Shown: positions 35,836-47,009 of the stretch, in pieces
Position numbering within the stretch: the first letter of the stretch is position 1
How the letters are laid out: each line of letters starts with the position of its first letter
Source of the DNA: Nageia nagi
Taxonomy: Eukaryota > Pinophyta
Assembly (NCBI GenBank): GCA_050084985.1
Contig: JBITNC010000001.1
Coordinates: 102,238,001-102,302,000 of the forward strand
Direction: 5' to 3'
Length of the DNA: 64,000 bases
The notes under the pieces: model-generated
What the model was told of the DNA's origin: nothing
The model's database searches: none
Seen by the model: the letters and a program-made list of their open reading frames with translations, nothing else
Program-made: the position numbers and the translations under genes

Positions 35836-37040
35836 ATAAATTATAATCTTCTTGGATTGTATCTTAATATAGAATATTTGTGTCCTTACCTCCTCCTCAC
35901 TACACTCATTATGCGCTTCAACCTTCTGAACTATTGCGCAAGTAATTCCTTCATCCACCTTTGAACTATTATCAACTTCTTCATTCCTAGTCACCATGGT
36001 AGTCTTATTTTCATTATATTTTTCCTCTTTAAATATGGAGAGAATTTTAGGTGAATCTTCCAACATGTTTCATTAGTATGTTCATCCTTGTCACAATGTG
36101 TAAAATACCTCGTCTCATCATTTTTCTTTTTGGTTGTAGTATCCTTCTTATCTTGGGTCCTTAATTTATCTTTGTCTTCAGACTTCCCTTTCTCATGACC
36201 TTGTTGATTATTCTTGGATTTGTTACATTAATACTTTTGTTTCCCACCTTTTTAAGGTATTGTTCTTGTAAATTCACTTGGTCAAGATTGGTATAATTGA
36301 AAAATATTATTGTCCTTCTCAAACAATTGTGCAAACCTCCATTATACTTCATCAACACTTGTGGACCTATAAGAGAAATCCCAAGCAATGTAGCCTTCTT
36401 TCTAAATTTTTTTGTGTACTCTTTTATAGTTTTCCCTTTTTTTTTATGTAAAGAGTTGTTATTTCATGAGTCACTTATATTGGCCTAGAGGATATACTTG
36501 CTTCCTAAGTAAGTCCTTGAAATCTTCCCATGATGTAATGGATGGTTGGTTATCATTCCTAAGAATTCAACATGGGTTTTCCACTAAACTAAAGCATGTC
36601 ATTACATATTGAGTATTGCAAAGGAGATTTTTTGCTCACCATTGATCACACCTTGTACTTGGAGATATGCCTTTAGTTGCTTCAACCAATTATTTAACTT
36701 ATTAGTATCAACTTCTCCAAGTGTAGGGATATCCACCTTAGCCTCTACCTTGAAGGGAACTAAAGAAGGTCCTACAACTTTTGGTGATTTTATGTCTTTA
36801 TCAAATTATCTTTGCTCCTCATTCCTAGGTTATTTAGCTTGAATTGGCACTATGATTTGGGTGAGTGTGTTATCCATTCTAAGGAGCCCCCTTTCAAAGT
36901 CCTCATTACACATCTTGTTCTTGATTACTCTTCCTCCACAGAAGTATTCCACAATCTTTTCCCAATTTTTGGGTTATATGAAACTAATTCATATAATTAA
37001 AACCTTCTACCCTACATACACAAGTCTCCATAATGAACCT
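35836..37040 (-). pseudogene. Element B gag
   Basis: The minus strand from 37000 holds a broken capsid region; 36388-36161 reads MLGISLIGPQVLMKYNGGLHNCL, then DQVNLQEQYLKK. A zinc knuckle near 36115-36070 reads FTHCDKDEHTNETCWK, with its first Cys replaced by Phe. The spacer 36066-35812 is acidic. There are many stops. Confidence 0.6.
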
Positions 37041-37046
37041 AACTTA

Positions 37047-37054
37047 TGATACCA
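37047..37054 (-). promoter_or_regulatory. Primer-binding site remnant of element B
   Basis: The minus strand reads TGGTATCATAAG: the first eight bases agree with the initiator tRNA-Met site, and it lies 2 bp from the LTR edge at 37057. Confidence 0.55.
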
Positions 37055-37056
37055 CA

Positions 37057-37939
37057 TGATGTGTAATCTCTAGTAAGTTATGTTTTTATTATATCTTCAT
37101 ATATAAATTTAAAAATCATTTCTATACAAATTAATCTTATGTTCCTAATATGAGAAAATATTGATTATCAAGAAATAAAATAGCTAGTAATAAAATGCAG
37201 ACACATAATAGAACATAAGTATTTATAATGGTGAAACCTCAGTGTTCGGGAACATCTACTTAAAAGAGCTTTCATTTATAAATTTATCAAAATGAAGTAA
37301 TGCAACTATAGTAGGCAAGTAGGACATTGCCTTTACAAGTACAACACAATCCCAACAATCTCTAAAATTACTTCTTGACTAGTTTTATCAATCCTCCAAC
37401 ATTCTCCAAACTCAACAATGTCAAAGAACCTATAACAATAGTCAAATCAACCCCTCAACGAGTTTCTCATGGGGTATTTAAATTTTTAAACTCTTGTGTA
37501 TTTGCTTGCAAATGACTCCTAAGATCTCCAAACACTTCAACATACACATGACTCTTTGTGTTCCTCACAAAACATCTTTTTTCTATGTAGTGTTGATGAT
37601 GGGTATAGTGTTTATGTTGAAATTTAGGTCAACACTCAAGTAACAAAGTTCAATTCCATTTTAGTGGTAGGTATGTGGAATTCATTTCATGGCTTTGTTC
37701 ACACCAAATCTCTCCCATAACACTCTAGGATTAATGTGACACTCAACACTATAGTCCCCATCAATTTGATAGCCTAAATTTGTCATTTCCTAATGTTGGC
37801 CCTATCCACAACATTGGTACTAAGAAACTTACAAATAAATAGAACCATATCTCAAAGGAATATACCAAACTCTTAGCATGAATTCTTTTGCTCTTCACTC
37901 CAAGATGTTTGATCTCCTCAAATTGATCCTTTTATATCA
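37057..37939 (-). repeat. Right (5') LTR of element B
   Basis: 883 bp, start TGATGTGTAATC, end TATATCA, uninterrupted. It is the reference that shows the 1.38-kb insertion in the left LTR. It is followed by TGACA, the partner of TGAAA at 13850. Confidence 0.8.
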
Positions 37940-37944
37940 TGACA

Positions 37945-38630
37945 AGGCCATTGTTATGTCATTCTGCATGGGTATAAAAGACATGTCATTTTTATGCTTA
38001 TACATTTGTGGAATGTCTCCTCATACAACTGTCAATTGTAATGATTACTCACATAAGGAAATTAAGTTCCTCTACAACTATAAATAAGGAAATAACTATT
38101 CTTTTTCCATTTCAAATTGTAGGTTTTTTATTGTAATCTCCAATAATAACTTTGTGTTACATTGAGCTATGAATAGTAACAATAGTACATAAAAAATATG
38201 GTCTTTCAATTGGATATTTTGTTAGAATTTAGGATTGCATTTTGCTTTCATAGCTTAATAATAATGCAACCTAGAATTCCCCATATTTTGCAATTGAATT
38301 TCAATGCCACATGCATGTCTCAATGTACGCAACAAGCAAAAAGTTTGTAACTCCAACATAGGACTTCCACTCATGATATAATTATTTTCTCTATAATCAT
38401 ACTTAACTTTCATGTGCCAATGTATGTAGAGCCACAAAAGAGTCTTTAGCTCCATGTGTTGTTGCAAACTCTTTTTTAGCTTCCGCATACATTAAGATAT
38501 GTTAGATAATAGTTATTATTAGAAATGCTCAATAGTTAAATCAATTTGACATACAATTTAATTTCTTTTGCATTATGGCTTAATATTGCCAATTAAAAAA
38601 TATAAGTGTTTATCAGTATTGTCCCATATT
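37945..38630. other. AT-rich spacer
   Basis: It begins with the continuation of the minisatellite that B entered. CAACTATAAATAAGG near 38060 is TATA-like. A minus-strand stretch at 38480-38400 reads AEAKKEFATTHGAKDSF, faintly like the EAEY-x-A-x-THxAKE motif of copia RNase H, but the rest does not follow. I make no gene call. Confidence 0.35.
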
Positions 38631-38639
38631 TACTTAGAG

Positions 38640-39000
38640 GGGGGAGAGGGAGGGATCCATATCACCATGATTTTATAAGTCAATTTCAAGGAGGTCCTAG
38701 AATTTACCTTGCTACATAATGAACCTAGTAGATGGAAAATACCTAAAACACCTTGGGATCAAAGAATTTGTAAGTGTAGTAGCCTAAATATCATAAAGGA
38801 TGAAACTCATTTGTAATTACAACTCGATCCATAAATTTTTAAATCAATATAACCAAAAAAAGCTTGGCAATTTTATTATACAACTTCATTATGTGAGAAA
38901 AAATTATTCAAATACTTAATTGATATATGTATTTAATTCTTGACAAACTTTAATAGGTCCTAAAAAATAACGAGTTTAAAAGGACATTAAAAGGATTTTT
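38640..39000 (+). pseudogene. LINE RT C-terminal (zf-RVT-like) remnant
   Basis: 38685-38815 reads EFTLLHNEPSRWKIPKTPWDQ, then RICKCSSLNIIKDETHL. The order G-R-W-x-x-I-P, then R-IC-x-C-x-x-x-x-IEDE-x-HF is the Cys/His motif downstream of the RT in plant LINE-like elements. A stop follows DETHL. The remainder to 39000 is too decayed to align by eye. Confidence 0.45.
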
Positions 39001-39540
39001 TATTTATTTATCAATTGTATTTCATTTTATGTTCTTTGTGTAATTTATTGAAGAGAAAAATGATATTAATGTTTTATTCTACAATAATAATGATATCATT
39101 CCTATCATGAAGTTGTTGAAACATGCAATCTAAGTAGTGATGAATTAAGAGCTTGTAAATTGTATATCTGAATTGTATTCATCTAAGATCTTATCCAATC
39201 CAAGTGCTATTGAAGATACATTATTTGAGGATTGACATCAAATAGATGCATTTCCTCTATTTTTGTTTATAGTTGTTGAATATTGAATGATGTTATGCTC
39301 TATTATATTAGTCATTTCATATAATTAGTATTACAATATTTATCATTTAATTATGTAAGTGATTGAATTTGATTTATTGTTTAATATAATTCATTTACAT
39401 CATCTTAAGTATTTTATAAAAGGGTACCCAAAACCTTTAACAAAAAAGTAAAGATTGAAACTAATGGGTCACAAAATATCCAAAAAAATAACTAGATCTT
39501 AACAGGATCTCTTGACCAAAAGATACAGTTAACAAAATAA
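39001..39540. other. AT-rich spacer, nothing recognised
   Basis: No open frame, terminal repeat or tandem array is visible in this stretch. Confidence 0.5.
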
Positions 39541-41200
39541 AAATTAGGAGACCCTACAAGGAAAAGAAGAGGCCTACTTTTGAAGTTGATCAACCTTTGT
39601 GAAAAGGTATCCTAACAAGTCAGAAAAAGCCTTCCTCAAATCTTTCTTACCAAATAGGTCGTCAATAGACAACAAAGGTCTTCCTTTGGAATTATTGGGA
39701 TTTCTCTTATATTCTCTTCCCGCTAACTAGCTTAATTCCTTAAGGCCACTTCTTGGTCCTTTAGGTTATATCTATATTTTCTCCTCACCTTTCAATTCTA
39801 AAACCAATTGGGTGTCATTAGCTATCTCAATTGTTGTTTGTTTTAGCCTCAAACCATGGTTCAAGAGTCTTCCAACTCTCTTTTCCACCTTTAGATCATC
39901 CTTTGCCTTCCTTTCACTTTTGGTTTAGGTATCCATTAAGGCCTCCACTTCCTCAAGGGTGGGGATGGGGGTCAAATGTTTTCAAGTTAATGAGGCTTCT
40001 TACACCACAATATATGTTTTAGGAACTACCTCCACATCTTAGGACAATAAAATTATTGCTACTTCAAGAGGAAACTCCAAATAACTCAAGCAAGATAATG
40101 CATTTTGTTGAGTGTTAGGCCATTATTTGTGTAGGAGAGTTTCTAACATAAGCTTCATGTTATGATTCAATCAGTCTCTTTAGTTCCTTTATTTCTGAGG
40201 TAAGTAGAGAGTCCAACATCCCTCCTCCATCTTACTCCACTTGAGAGGGAATATTTAGCTTCTAACAGGCCTACACCTTCTATTTGTATTGGCTTTGTTT
40301 TCCATATTCTTTTTAGAGAATGTTTGCTTCAATTCATTGGTGAAACTCTAGAGAGGTATAATGGTTTTCCATGGGATGAACAAATAGAAGGTTTATTTTT
40401 AAATTCAATCTCTTATTCCATTTACCCAAGTTGGAAACTAAATCAATGGAGTGCATGGGTTCCTTCTCCATATCCATAGTAACACATATTTATGCATAAA
40501 CCATTTGATTTTTTGACATGGTAGTCAAGTTAATTATTATTGATATCCTACAACTTGGGCTATCCCTAGAAGTATCTCACTATGCCAATAGTGAAAGGAT
40601 AAGCTTGAAACTTTGATCCATACCAATGTTATTTTGACACTCTATGTATTGGGATCAAAATATGGAATGATTTTCATAAGAAAAGTCCACACTTTCTAAA
40701 GAACAACGATTCTACTACCAAAATGTGTTTTAAATTTCCTTCCAATTGGAGTTTCACCATGAAGAAGCTTGTTGACATTACTCTTATTCTTGTATAACCC
40801 TAGGGTTTTCATTTAGAGATAGCTCATCAACATGTAGTGTCAATATTCAATTTGCATCCAAGAAATTTTTTGACCAAATTATTCCTTCATGATCCATTTT
40901 AATTGTAATCTCTTGATCCTTGATTGCATAATCCTTACCCAAGATGTCAATTCCTCCATTACCTAAGCTTAAAATGTCATGCCTTCCTCTATTTCAAGGA
41001 GGCTCGAACTTGTCCCTTGAACAACTTGCTAGGGAATCTTGATCCTATCAAGTCCTTGTTTTCCATGTGGTACCACCATGTTTTTCTTGTTCACATTAGG
41101 TTAAAAAAATTGAAAATTCATTTGCCAACATCTCCAAATCCATTGGGTCCACCTTTCCTCTCTCCATTTGCCTCCAACTAGAAAATATTTTTTAATGGTC
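39541..41200 (-). pseudogene. LINE ORF1-like remnant with DUF4283
   Basis: The minus strand near 40705-40545 reads FLMKIIPYFDPNT, then SVKITLVWIKVSSLSFHYWHSEILLGIA, then DYHVKKSNGL and CINMC. This is the DUF4283 signature (PWxPNFDPxxxPVxxTPVWVxLPxLPLHYW, then G-x-x-IGxxLG). Upstream, 41200-40750, degenerate frames such as GGTTWKTRT are compatible with its N-terminal part. Downstream, to 39541, frames such as RKSNKRKRE may be the basic C-terminal part. DUF4283 proteins with zinc knuckles are the ORF1 of many plant LINEs. Stops abound. No RT follows on the same strand. Confidence 0.5.
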
Positions 41201-41224
41201 AAACCAATGTTACCATATAGGCCA

Positions 41225-41695
41225 ACACTTTAATTCTCCATGCAAAACAACAGTTTATTTAGCATTCCCTTATCCCCCCAAATTTTCTTCTATTGTTAAT
41301 AATCGATCTTTAGAGATGATTCGCTCTTCTAAAGACTTAGGTATCGTTATTAATCACAAACTAAATTGGAATCAAACTATTGAAAATAAAATCTTTGTTG
41401 GGTGGAAATCCTCTTATGGTCTAAAAAATAAATGTAAAAATGTGAGACTTTGAAATTGGGATGAAAGAAAACTCTTCTCTCTTGCTTCATAATTCAAATA
41501 ATACTTTATGGTGATGAAGTTTAGGGTGGAAGAATTTCTTGAAAAACATGGAATAAAATTGAACAAATTCAAAAATAATTTGTTGTTTATTACTATGAAA
41601 TTAAAAATAACACACCATACTCTATCCTCCTCATGGAAGTTGGTATAGTCCCTATTGAAAGCAAACCTTTAGGGTAATATATATTATATTGTTGG
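41225..41695 (+). pseudogene. LINE reverse transcriptase C-terminal fragment
   Basis: The plus strand reads YPPKFSSIVNN, SLEMIRSSKDLGIVINHKLNW, IENKIFVGWKSSYGLKNKCK, then after a stop WDERKLLFLA, ILYGDEV, WKTWNKIEQIQK and NNTPYSILLMEVGIVPIESK. The order Y/DLGI-x-I, W-x-x-x-I-x-x-x-I, ILYG-x-E-VWG, W-x-K-IE-x-IQ is typical of the region after the palm in non-LTR RTs. Two or more stops and one frameshift are present. Its orientation is opposite to the ORF1 remnant on its left, so they are not one simple copy. Confidence 0.65.
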
Positions 41696-42360
41696 AAACC
41701 TAATCCTTGAGGATTAAGGTTGATTGTAAATATGAACTAGATTTAGGTGTGTGAGTGTGGAAATATTTTATATTCAGTATTTTCATATTTGTAAGTGAAA
41801 GAAATTTCACATGTCATTAGGAAGTTGAAGAATCATTAGGAGGTTTTAAGGGTTTCTTAAAGGAGTTATGTATCCTTCTATGTGATGAGCCTTACATTTG
41901 GCTCAATGGGATTTGGTGCAAATCCTCAAACTCTATCTACACACAACAACAAGAATCACCTAAACATGCCCTAGGAGAGGGACGTTACACATTGAGCCAT
42001 AGATCTAAGGTGTTGATCTCCATAGGAGCCAACGTCATACCACAATTAGCCAAATAACCTCAACAATGCACAAAGTACCCAACGTTTAGCTATGGAATGT
42101 GAATATGCAATACCAAACCCTCATTCATGAAATATTTCCAACATCCAAGAAGAGAGCAATAATATCACACTTAAATAATTAATATTCATTCACAAAGCTG
42201 ATGTGCAGAATGGTTATGCCAAATACTGAAAAACTTACTAAATTATGTCAAGGATCCAATGCAGTAAAGAAGTATGCACAAATAGTAAATAATGAGCGAA
42301 CAAAGTAATTATTTATTGCTAAAGAAATGAGGATCTTAATTACAAAACTTTAGTTATAAA
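41696..42360. other. Spacer with possible LTR fragments
   Basis: A block CCCTAGGAGAGGGACGTT near 41970 also occurs, on the other strand, in the E-family LTR piece near 48890, so a short fragment of that LTR may be here. Nothing else is recognised. Confidence 0.3.
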
Positions 42361-43324
42361 TGTAATATCCTCAAATTGGAACATCTAGATGCCATCCCTC
42401 ATGTCTCTTTATTGTGATTTTTAGTACTTACATTAGGTGTATTTTATTTGTCAAACTATGTATTTATCGTATTATATTTGTGCCTTAAATGTAAGCACTC
42501 GAAAAGGGAAAAGTATATATTTATTTGAAGGGCCATTAAAATGAACTATGCCCTACATCCAAGTCAACCATACTAGGGGGATTAAGGCCATTTAATGTTT
42601 TAATTATTCTCCCCTCCTAGTTAATTACCTTTTAGGGATATATTTGCAAGATTTAGATGCTATAAAGGCAAATCATTTGATCACTTGAAGATATCATCTT
42701 ATGCATTCAATATTTGGATCATTCGAAGTTTAGGGATGCTTCCCTTCTCTACGTTCTATGGCTTAAGGTTGCTTCCTAGCTGATAAGTGGCTCTTCTATG
42801 CTTCTACATGACTTGGAAAGCTTGTGTCATCTATCTTTGCCATTTGTGAGCTTGCACCAACCATTAGGAGCCATCTTGGGACATGCACCAAGCTTGGGAG
42901 CTTTCTTGTATTTGCACCAACCTTGAGAAGTCTAGATAGAGAATCTTTGAGTCTTGGGCTTTGCACTAGAACTTGTTACAATGCTATACTATTTTTGGTT
43001 GATTATTGATGATATTGGCTCTCATAATACGTCTCGAATGTGAATGAATATTCATATACATACATACATATATATATATATGGGAATGTATGTGAATTAG
43101 AGTATTTTGAAGCAATATTTCCGTTATGTTACATATCTAAACTTATGCCCTAGTTTGATCATATTCACATGTTATATGTGCTTTATATCAGATTAGGATA
43201 TTATTGTTGTATTTCAATTTTGAGCGCATGTGTTGGATGGTTAATGAGTATTTACTTTGATGCCCTAATTCATGAATGAATGCGAAATTAAGGAATTGAA
43301 GAAACTCTACAAAGCTACATTACA
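42361..43324 (+). repeat. 5' LTR of element D
   Basis: 964 bp, start TGTAATATCC, end CTACATTACA (inverted TGTAA/TTACA). CTATAAAGGC near 42660 is a TATA box. A CATA/TA microsatellite lies near 43055-43080. The start resembles that of the minus-strand LTR H at 49990 (TGTAATGTCCCC). Confidence 0.7.
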
Positions 43325-43325
43325 A

Positions 43326-43338
43326 AGGTATCAAAGCT
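43326..43338 (+). promoter_or_regulatory. Primer-binding site of element D
   Basis: AGGTATCAAAGCT follows the LTR by 1-2 bp and differs from the initiator tRNA-Met site TGGTATCAGAGC at two positions. Confidence 0.7.
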
Positions 43339-43355
43339 CAAAGTCTTGCTAACCT

Positions 43356-44610
43356 ATGAAGACTTCTTACATGCCAAGGCATCAATTCTACACAAGAAGG
43401 AACAAGAATTCCTTGGAGATTGAGATTCAAAGTGAATCAAAAATGGATAGAGAAAGTAGATCTAGCACAACAATTCGCAACCATGGTAGATTTACTAACT
43501 CAACTTGTGAAGAAGGTGAATGCACTTGTACCAACTCCACAAGAGCAAGAGGGATCAAAAATCCCATCTAGGTAGCTACACTAGATCAAAGGAGTGAAGA
43601 ATTCATGTGTCCAACATAGCCACCCCAACCCAAGTCATCCAAGCCTATGTTCTTGCAACAAGGAGCGAAAAATCCTAATAAGTACCTTGATACCTACTTT
43701 GCTCAATACCAAGGTAAGAGAATCGTCTTCAAGAAAATATTTTCATTTGAAAGTTTTCTTAATATCATGGGAAAGAAGATAGGAAAAGAGAATGATTATC
43801 ATCACAACAAACACCTACAAAAGATGCAAGTTCCTATGTCTGATGATAGCAACCTTACAACTAGGTCTTGTCTACAAAATCTTCAAACTTAATTCACTTT
43901 TTGCCCAATGAAAGAGACGGATGCAAGTAGATTTTCCTTCCTTCACCTTGATGGCAAAGCATATGAATGGTGGCATAATGGGTTCACCAGCTAAGGGAAT
44001 GACAAGATTGTCATCTTTAAAGAATTTTACCAAAAACTTCTTGACATGTTTGAAAGAAAGGATGAAGAAAAATATTTTAGAGAGATAGCTACAATTCACC
44101 AAGTCACTTTTTGTGGGCAACTATGTTGAGTAATTTCAAAGGATTTTAGTTATGGTTTCCAATGTATCGAATAAGAGGATAACTTTCCTCTTTATGGAAA
44201 GGCTAAAGGGTCCATTACAGGGCTTGGTTAGAGCCTTTGATCCACGAATTCTACAAGATGCAATCAAGAGGGAACTTACTCTTGAAGATTATACTCTTCC
44301 AAAGACTAAGAATGTGACACCATCCCATAGACCTAACATGCAAGCACCATTCAAGAAGGACCCTCCACCATTAAGAAGAGATTCATCAAGTGGAAATTCA
44401 GCGCTTGCTCCTCCCATTACATATACAAGAAGAACCAAGGATGAGAGGAATTAAAGGAATGAACTAAGAAGGAAAAATATATGCTTTAGTTGCAAACAAC
44501 CTTGAATTCTAGGTCAGTGTTACCTTGGCAAGGGAGCTACACATTACATTGAGGTCTTTTAAGAAGAAGAGTCACCAGATGAGGAACATAAGAACAATGA
44601 TGAACATAAT
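43356..44610 (+). pseudogene. Element D gag
   Basis: The N-terminal part has a coiled-coil-like FATMVDLLTQLVKKVNALVP (about 43475-43535). The capsid core reads DASRFSFLHLDGKAYEWWHNGF (43920-43985), then IVIFKEFYQKLLDMFERKDEEKYF and, in the next frame, SNVSNKRITFLFMERLKGPLQGLVRAFDP (44155-44245). A zinc knuckle remnant CFSCKQPxILGQC lies at 44482-44520. There are at least two frameshifts and several stops. The role is packaging of the element RNA. Confidence 0.75.
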
Positions 44611-45010
44611 AAGGATGAGCCATCATATAGAACTATGAACATCTGAAGATCCAATCCTAAGTCTACTACATCAATTATATCAAGAAGAGGAACACTAGCT
44701 ACCTTCAGTGGGATGAATCAATATTTCAATATCAAAGTTATAAGGGAATGTTTGGGAGAGAAGGTTCTAGTTTTGATAGATGGAGGTGCTACCCACAACT
44801 TTGTTAATGAAAAGCTAGCCACCACCAAGAAAATGAGGATCGAACAATTTTTGGGTTTTGATGTGATAATTGGAAATGGGAACATTATACCTTGCAAGAA
44901 GTATGTGCCAAAGATGATGGTTAGCTTAAAATGATACACTATTGAAGATGACTTCTATGTCTTCACATTGGGTGATTCACTTCATGTTGTCTAGGGGTAT
45001 AATGGTTGGT
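44611..45010 (+). pseudogene. Element D first protease-like domain
   Basis: 44713-44934 is an open frame. The active site D-G-G-A is at 44779-44790 within VLIDGGATHNFVNEKL, the usual D-S/G-G-A-T-H-N-F of plant gypsy retropepsins. It is followed by GFDVIIGNGNIIPCKKYVPKM. After the stop at 44932 the frame continues with DFYVFTLGDSLHVV and then a WLVSLGDYTTN-like end. It would cleave Gag-Pol. Confidence 0.75.
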
Positions 45011-45377
45011 ATCCTTGAGAGATTACACCACCAACCACTCAACCTGGCAATTCAAGTTCAAGAGTGGAGGTTGTGAAACCACACTATAAGGAATCAAGGA
45101 GGACAAGAACCAAAATGCTTCCATCAAGATATTGGAGGCAACTACATCAAGTGCAAAAGAAGAGACTGTCTCAATTATAGGACCAAAAGAGGATAAAAGA
45201 AGACCATTGGAAGAAAGGTGGACTTTAACACCTAGTGGCATCTAATAAGAAGGTGCACATATGACTCCATTCACTTTGAGTTCCTCTTCACACTTTTCAA
45301 TTCTTGAAAATAAAATTAATTCTCCACCTTGTCTAGAAGTGATAAAACCCCACTAAGCATTCTCTAGGAAGCTTAGA

Positions 45378-45915
45378 ATGACTGTTAGGCCTCACATATA
45401 TGGGAAAAGATTAGCCATAAGAGACACTCCTCATTTACCTACAAAAAGAATCAAAAGGGATCTAAGAGAAATAATTAAATCCTTGATTAAACCCCTAAAA
45501 TACCCCACTCTCAAACTAGAGGGGCACCTTATGGGAACATCCATCATTAACCTAGTAGACAAAGGAGCCACGAATAATTTTAATAATAAAGCATTTTTCC
45601 TTAGAGGAAACTTGGAAAGAACTGAAACCCAAGAATTTGGGGTCACCAATGCTAGGGGATACCAAACTGGGTAAAAATGGATGGTCAAAGATCTTAGAAT
45701 CACCATTGGAACTACACCATTATAGTTGATTTCTATATTTACTCCATGGGTGGATTCCCTCACATCATATAGGGAGTCCAATGGTTGTACCAATTATGAG
45801 ATATAACTTTCAATTATCGAAAGTTAGAAATGAGTTTCTTTGAGCAAGGGGAGAAGATCTCTTTGAGAGGCATCCATGCCACACATCCATGGACAACAGT
45901 CAACAGTTTAGAGAT
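45378..45915 (+). pseudogene. Element D second protease-like domain
   Basis: About 0.8 kb after the first, a second retropepsin-like unit appears. It reads LKLEGHLMGTSIINLVDKGATNNFNNKAF with D-K-G-A at 45558-45569, then TQEFGVTNARGYQTG, a KDLRITIGTTPL strand, a WVDSLTSYRES-like segment, and MSFFEQGEKISLRGIHATHPW near 45830-45890. The last block is what usually follows the D/W-L-x-x-L-G end of the domain. The sequences of the two units differ enough to exclude a recent duplication. Either the family has two proteases in series or parts of two elements are joined here. Confidence 0.6.
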
Positions 45916-45989
45916 TACCCATATCAACCATAACACCTCTTCAAAAAGTTATAATAGTTACAACAACGTTGCTCTCGATTTTTGTAACA

Positions 45990-46133
45990 TCCTAAGGAAA
46001 ACTTTAATAATAAAAATCCTTTCTTTTTTATGAATTCTTCATCTATGAAATTATAAGTAGCTCCTCTATCGATAAGTACCACCACTTTGCTATTATCTGA
46101 GTATTCCTCTACCTCACATACATCTAAGTACAT
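45990..46133 (-). pseudogene. Element E protease fragment
   Basis: The minus-strand frame from 46133 reads YLDVCEVEEYSDNSKVVVLIDRGATYNFIDEEFIKKKGF. The active site D-R-G-A is at 46070-46059 (usual D-S-G-A). It ends shortly after, at the junction with D. Confidence 0.7.
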
Positions 46134-46149
46134 ATATTGTGCCTTTCCA

Positions 46150-47000
46150 TTGAATCTGTGTCCTCTCTCCCAAGGATTCTGATAAGTAAAGAAAAGCTTT
46201 TTCTTCCTTAATACCTCATGTGTAGCATAGTCTAGTCCATTTGTTGGTCTCTAAATAGGTGGTGGAGGTTTGCTTCTTGTTAATTCCTTGTTGGTGCTAG
46301 TTGTCAGTGTTCCTGTTGTAGGAGTCTTAGTAACAATTCCCATGGATTATTGAATCCTTCCAATAACTCTTCTTTGTAGATGGCCATGAATAAAGTGGAT
46401 GGTTCCATAGCTTTTACTGATGATTTTACTAGTTCTTGTAACCCATCCATGAAGAGATAGGTTAGCCTTACATCTTCCATATTAGGAACAGATACAACAA
46501 TCCTTTGAAATTCTTCAATATATGCATCCACAATGGTTGTGTGTCAAAGCATTGCCAACTCTGTGAAGTACTCCGCTATAAGCTTATGTTAAAACCTATC
46601 AAGTACCCTTTGGCTGAAGTCTTCAAAGGTTTTGACCTTCCCATGTCTAAGTGTAGTAACACCATTATGCCACCATTCATAAGATATTCCATCTAAACAC
46701 ATGGTTGTTGTTTTGATTCCTTCTTCTTCACTCATGATATGGAGAGAGAACTAAGTTTGTAATTTCTACAACCAAGCCCTTGCGAAAATTTTATCACTCC
46801 CATCAAATGGAGGCAGGGAAACCTTGGGCTTCTTATCATCTGATGGCTTTGGGGACTTCTAACTTTTCTATCTTTGGGTCTCCCATTATGTGTGAAAAAG
46901 GAAAATCATGCTAAATTTTTCAAGCTTATCCATATAGTCTTGAATTACCTCATCCATGCTTGCTTCCTCTTGCTCATTTCCCTAAATCTGCTTGGGGATG
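46150..47000 (-). pseudogene. Element E gag
   Basis: The minus strand from 46990 reads MDEVIQDYMDKLEKF, later KPKVSLPPFDGSD, CLDGISYEWWHNGVTTL (about 46694-46650), KTFEDFSQRVLDRF, then AYIEEFQRIVVSVPNMEDVRLTYLFMDGL (46528-46440; motif given in part). A zinc-knuckle remnant YQNPWERGHRF near 46180 has lost its cysteines. Stops divide it into at least four pieces. Confidence 0.7.
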
Positions 47001-47009
47001 AAAAGTGAC

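Larger units (their letters stand above)
13855..37939 (-). mobile_element. Nested Ty3/gypsy element B (outermost of the nest)
   Basis: B is a minus-strand LTR element bounded by related LTRs (13855-16145 and 37057-37939) that start TGAT and end ATCA. The flanking pentamers TGAAA (13850-13854) and TGACA (37940-37944) are a slightly mutated target duplication. Reading leftward from the right LTR come primer site, gag, protease, the start of RT, RNase H, integrase with a chromodomain-like C-terminus, polypurine tract and left LTR. The interior is interrupted by element A (19469-35476) and a 968-bp TIR element (18268-19235), and the left LTR by a 1.38-kb insertion. RT has lost its catalytic core. 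Domain order (integrase after RNase H) makes it gypsy; the chromodomain-like tail suggests a chromovirus. Confidence 0.8.
42361..45950 (+). mobile_element. Ty3/gypsy element D, 5' half
   Basis: D comprises a 5' LTR (42361-43324), a primer site, gag with zinc knuckle and two protease-like segments on the plus strand. RT, RNase H, integrase and the 3' LTR are missing: at about 45950 it meets the protease region of element E in opposite orientation. Gag type (EWWHNG, SNKRITFLFMERLKGPLQGLV) and the D-G-G-A-T-H-N-F protease place it with chromovirus-like gypsy elements. Confidence 0.75.

Noticed and set aside
38400-38490. Copia RNase H fragment on the minus strand
   Set aside because: Only one short motif-like stretch (AEAKKEFATTHGAKDSF); the following conserved motifs are absent.
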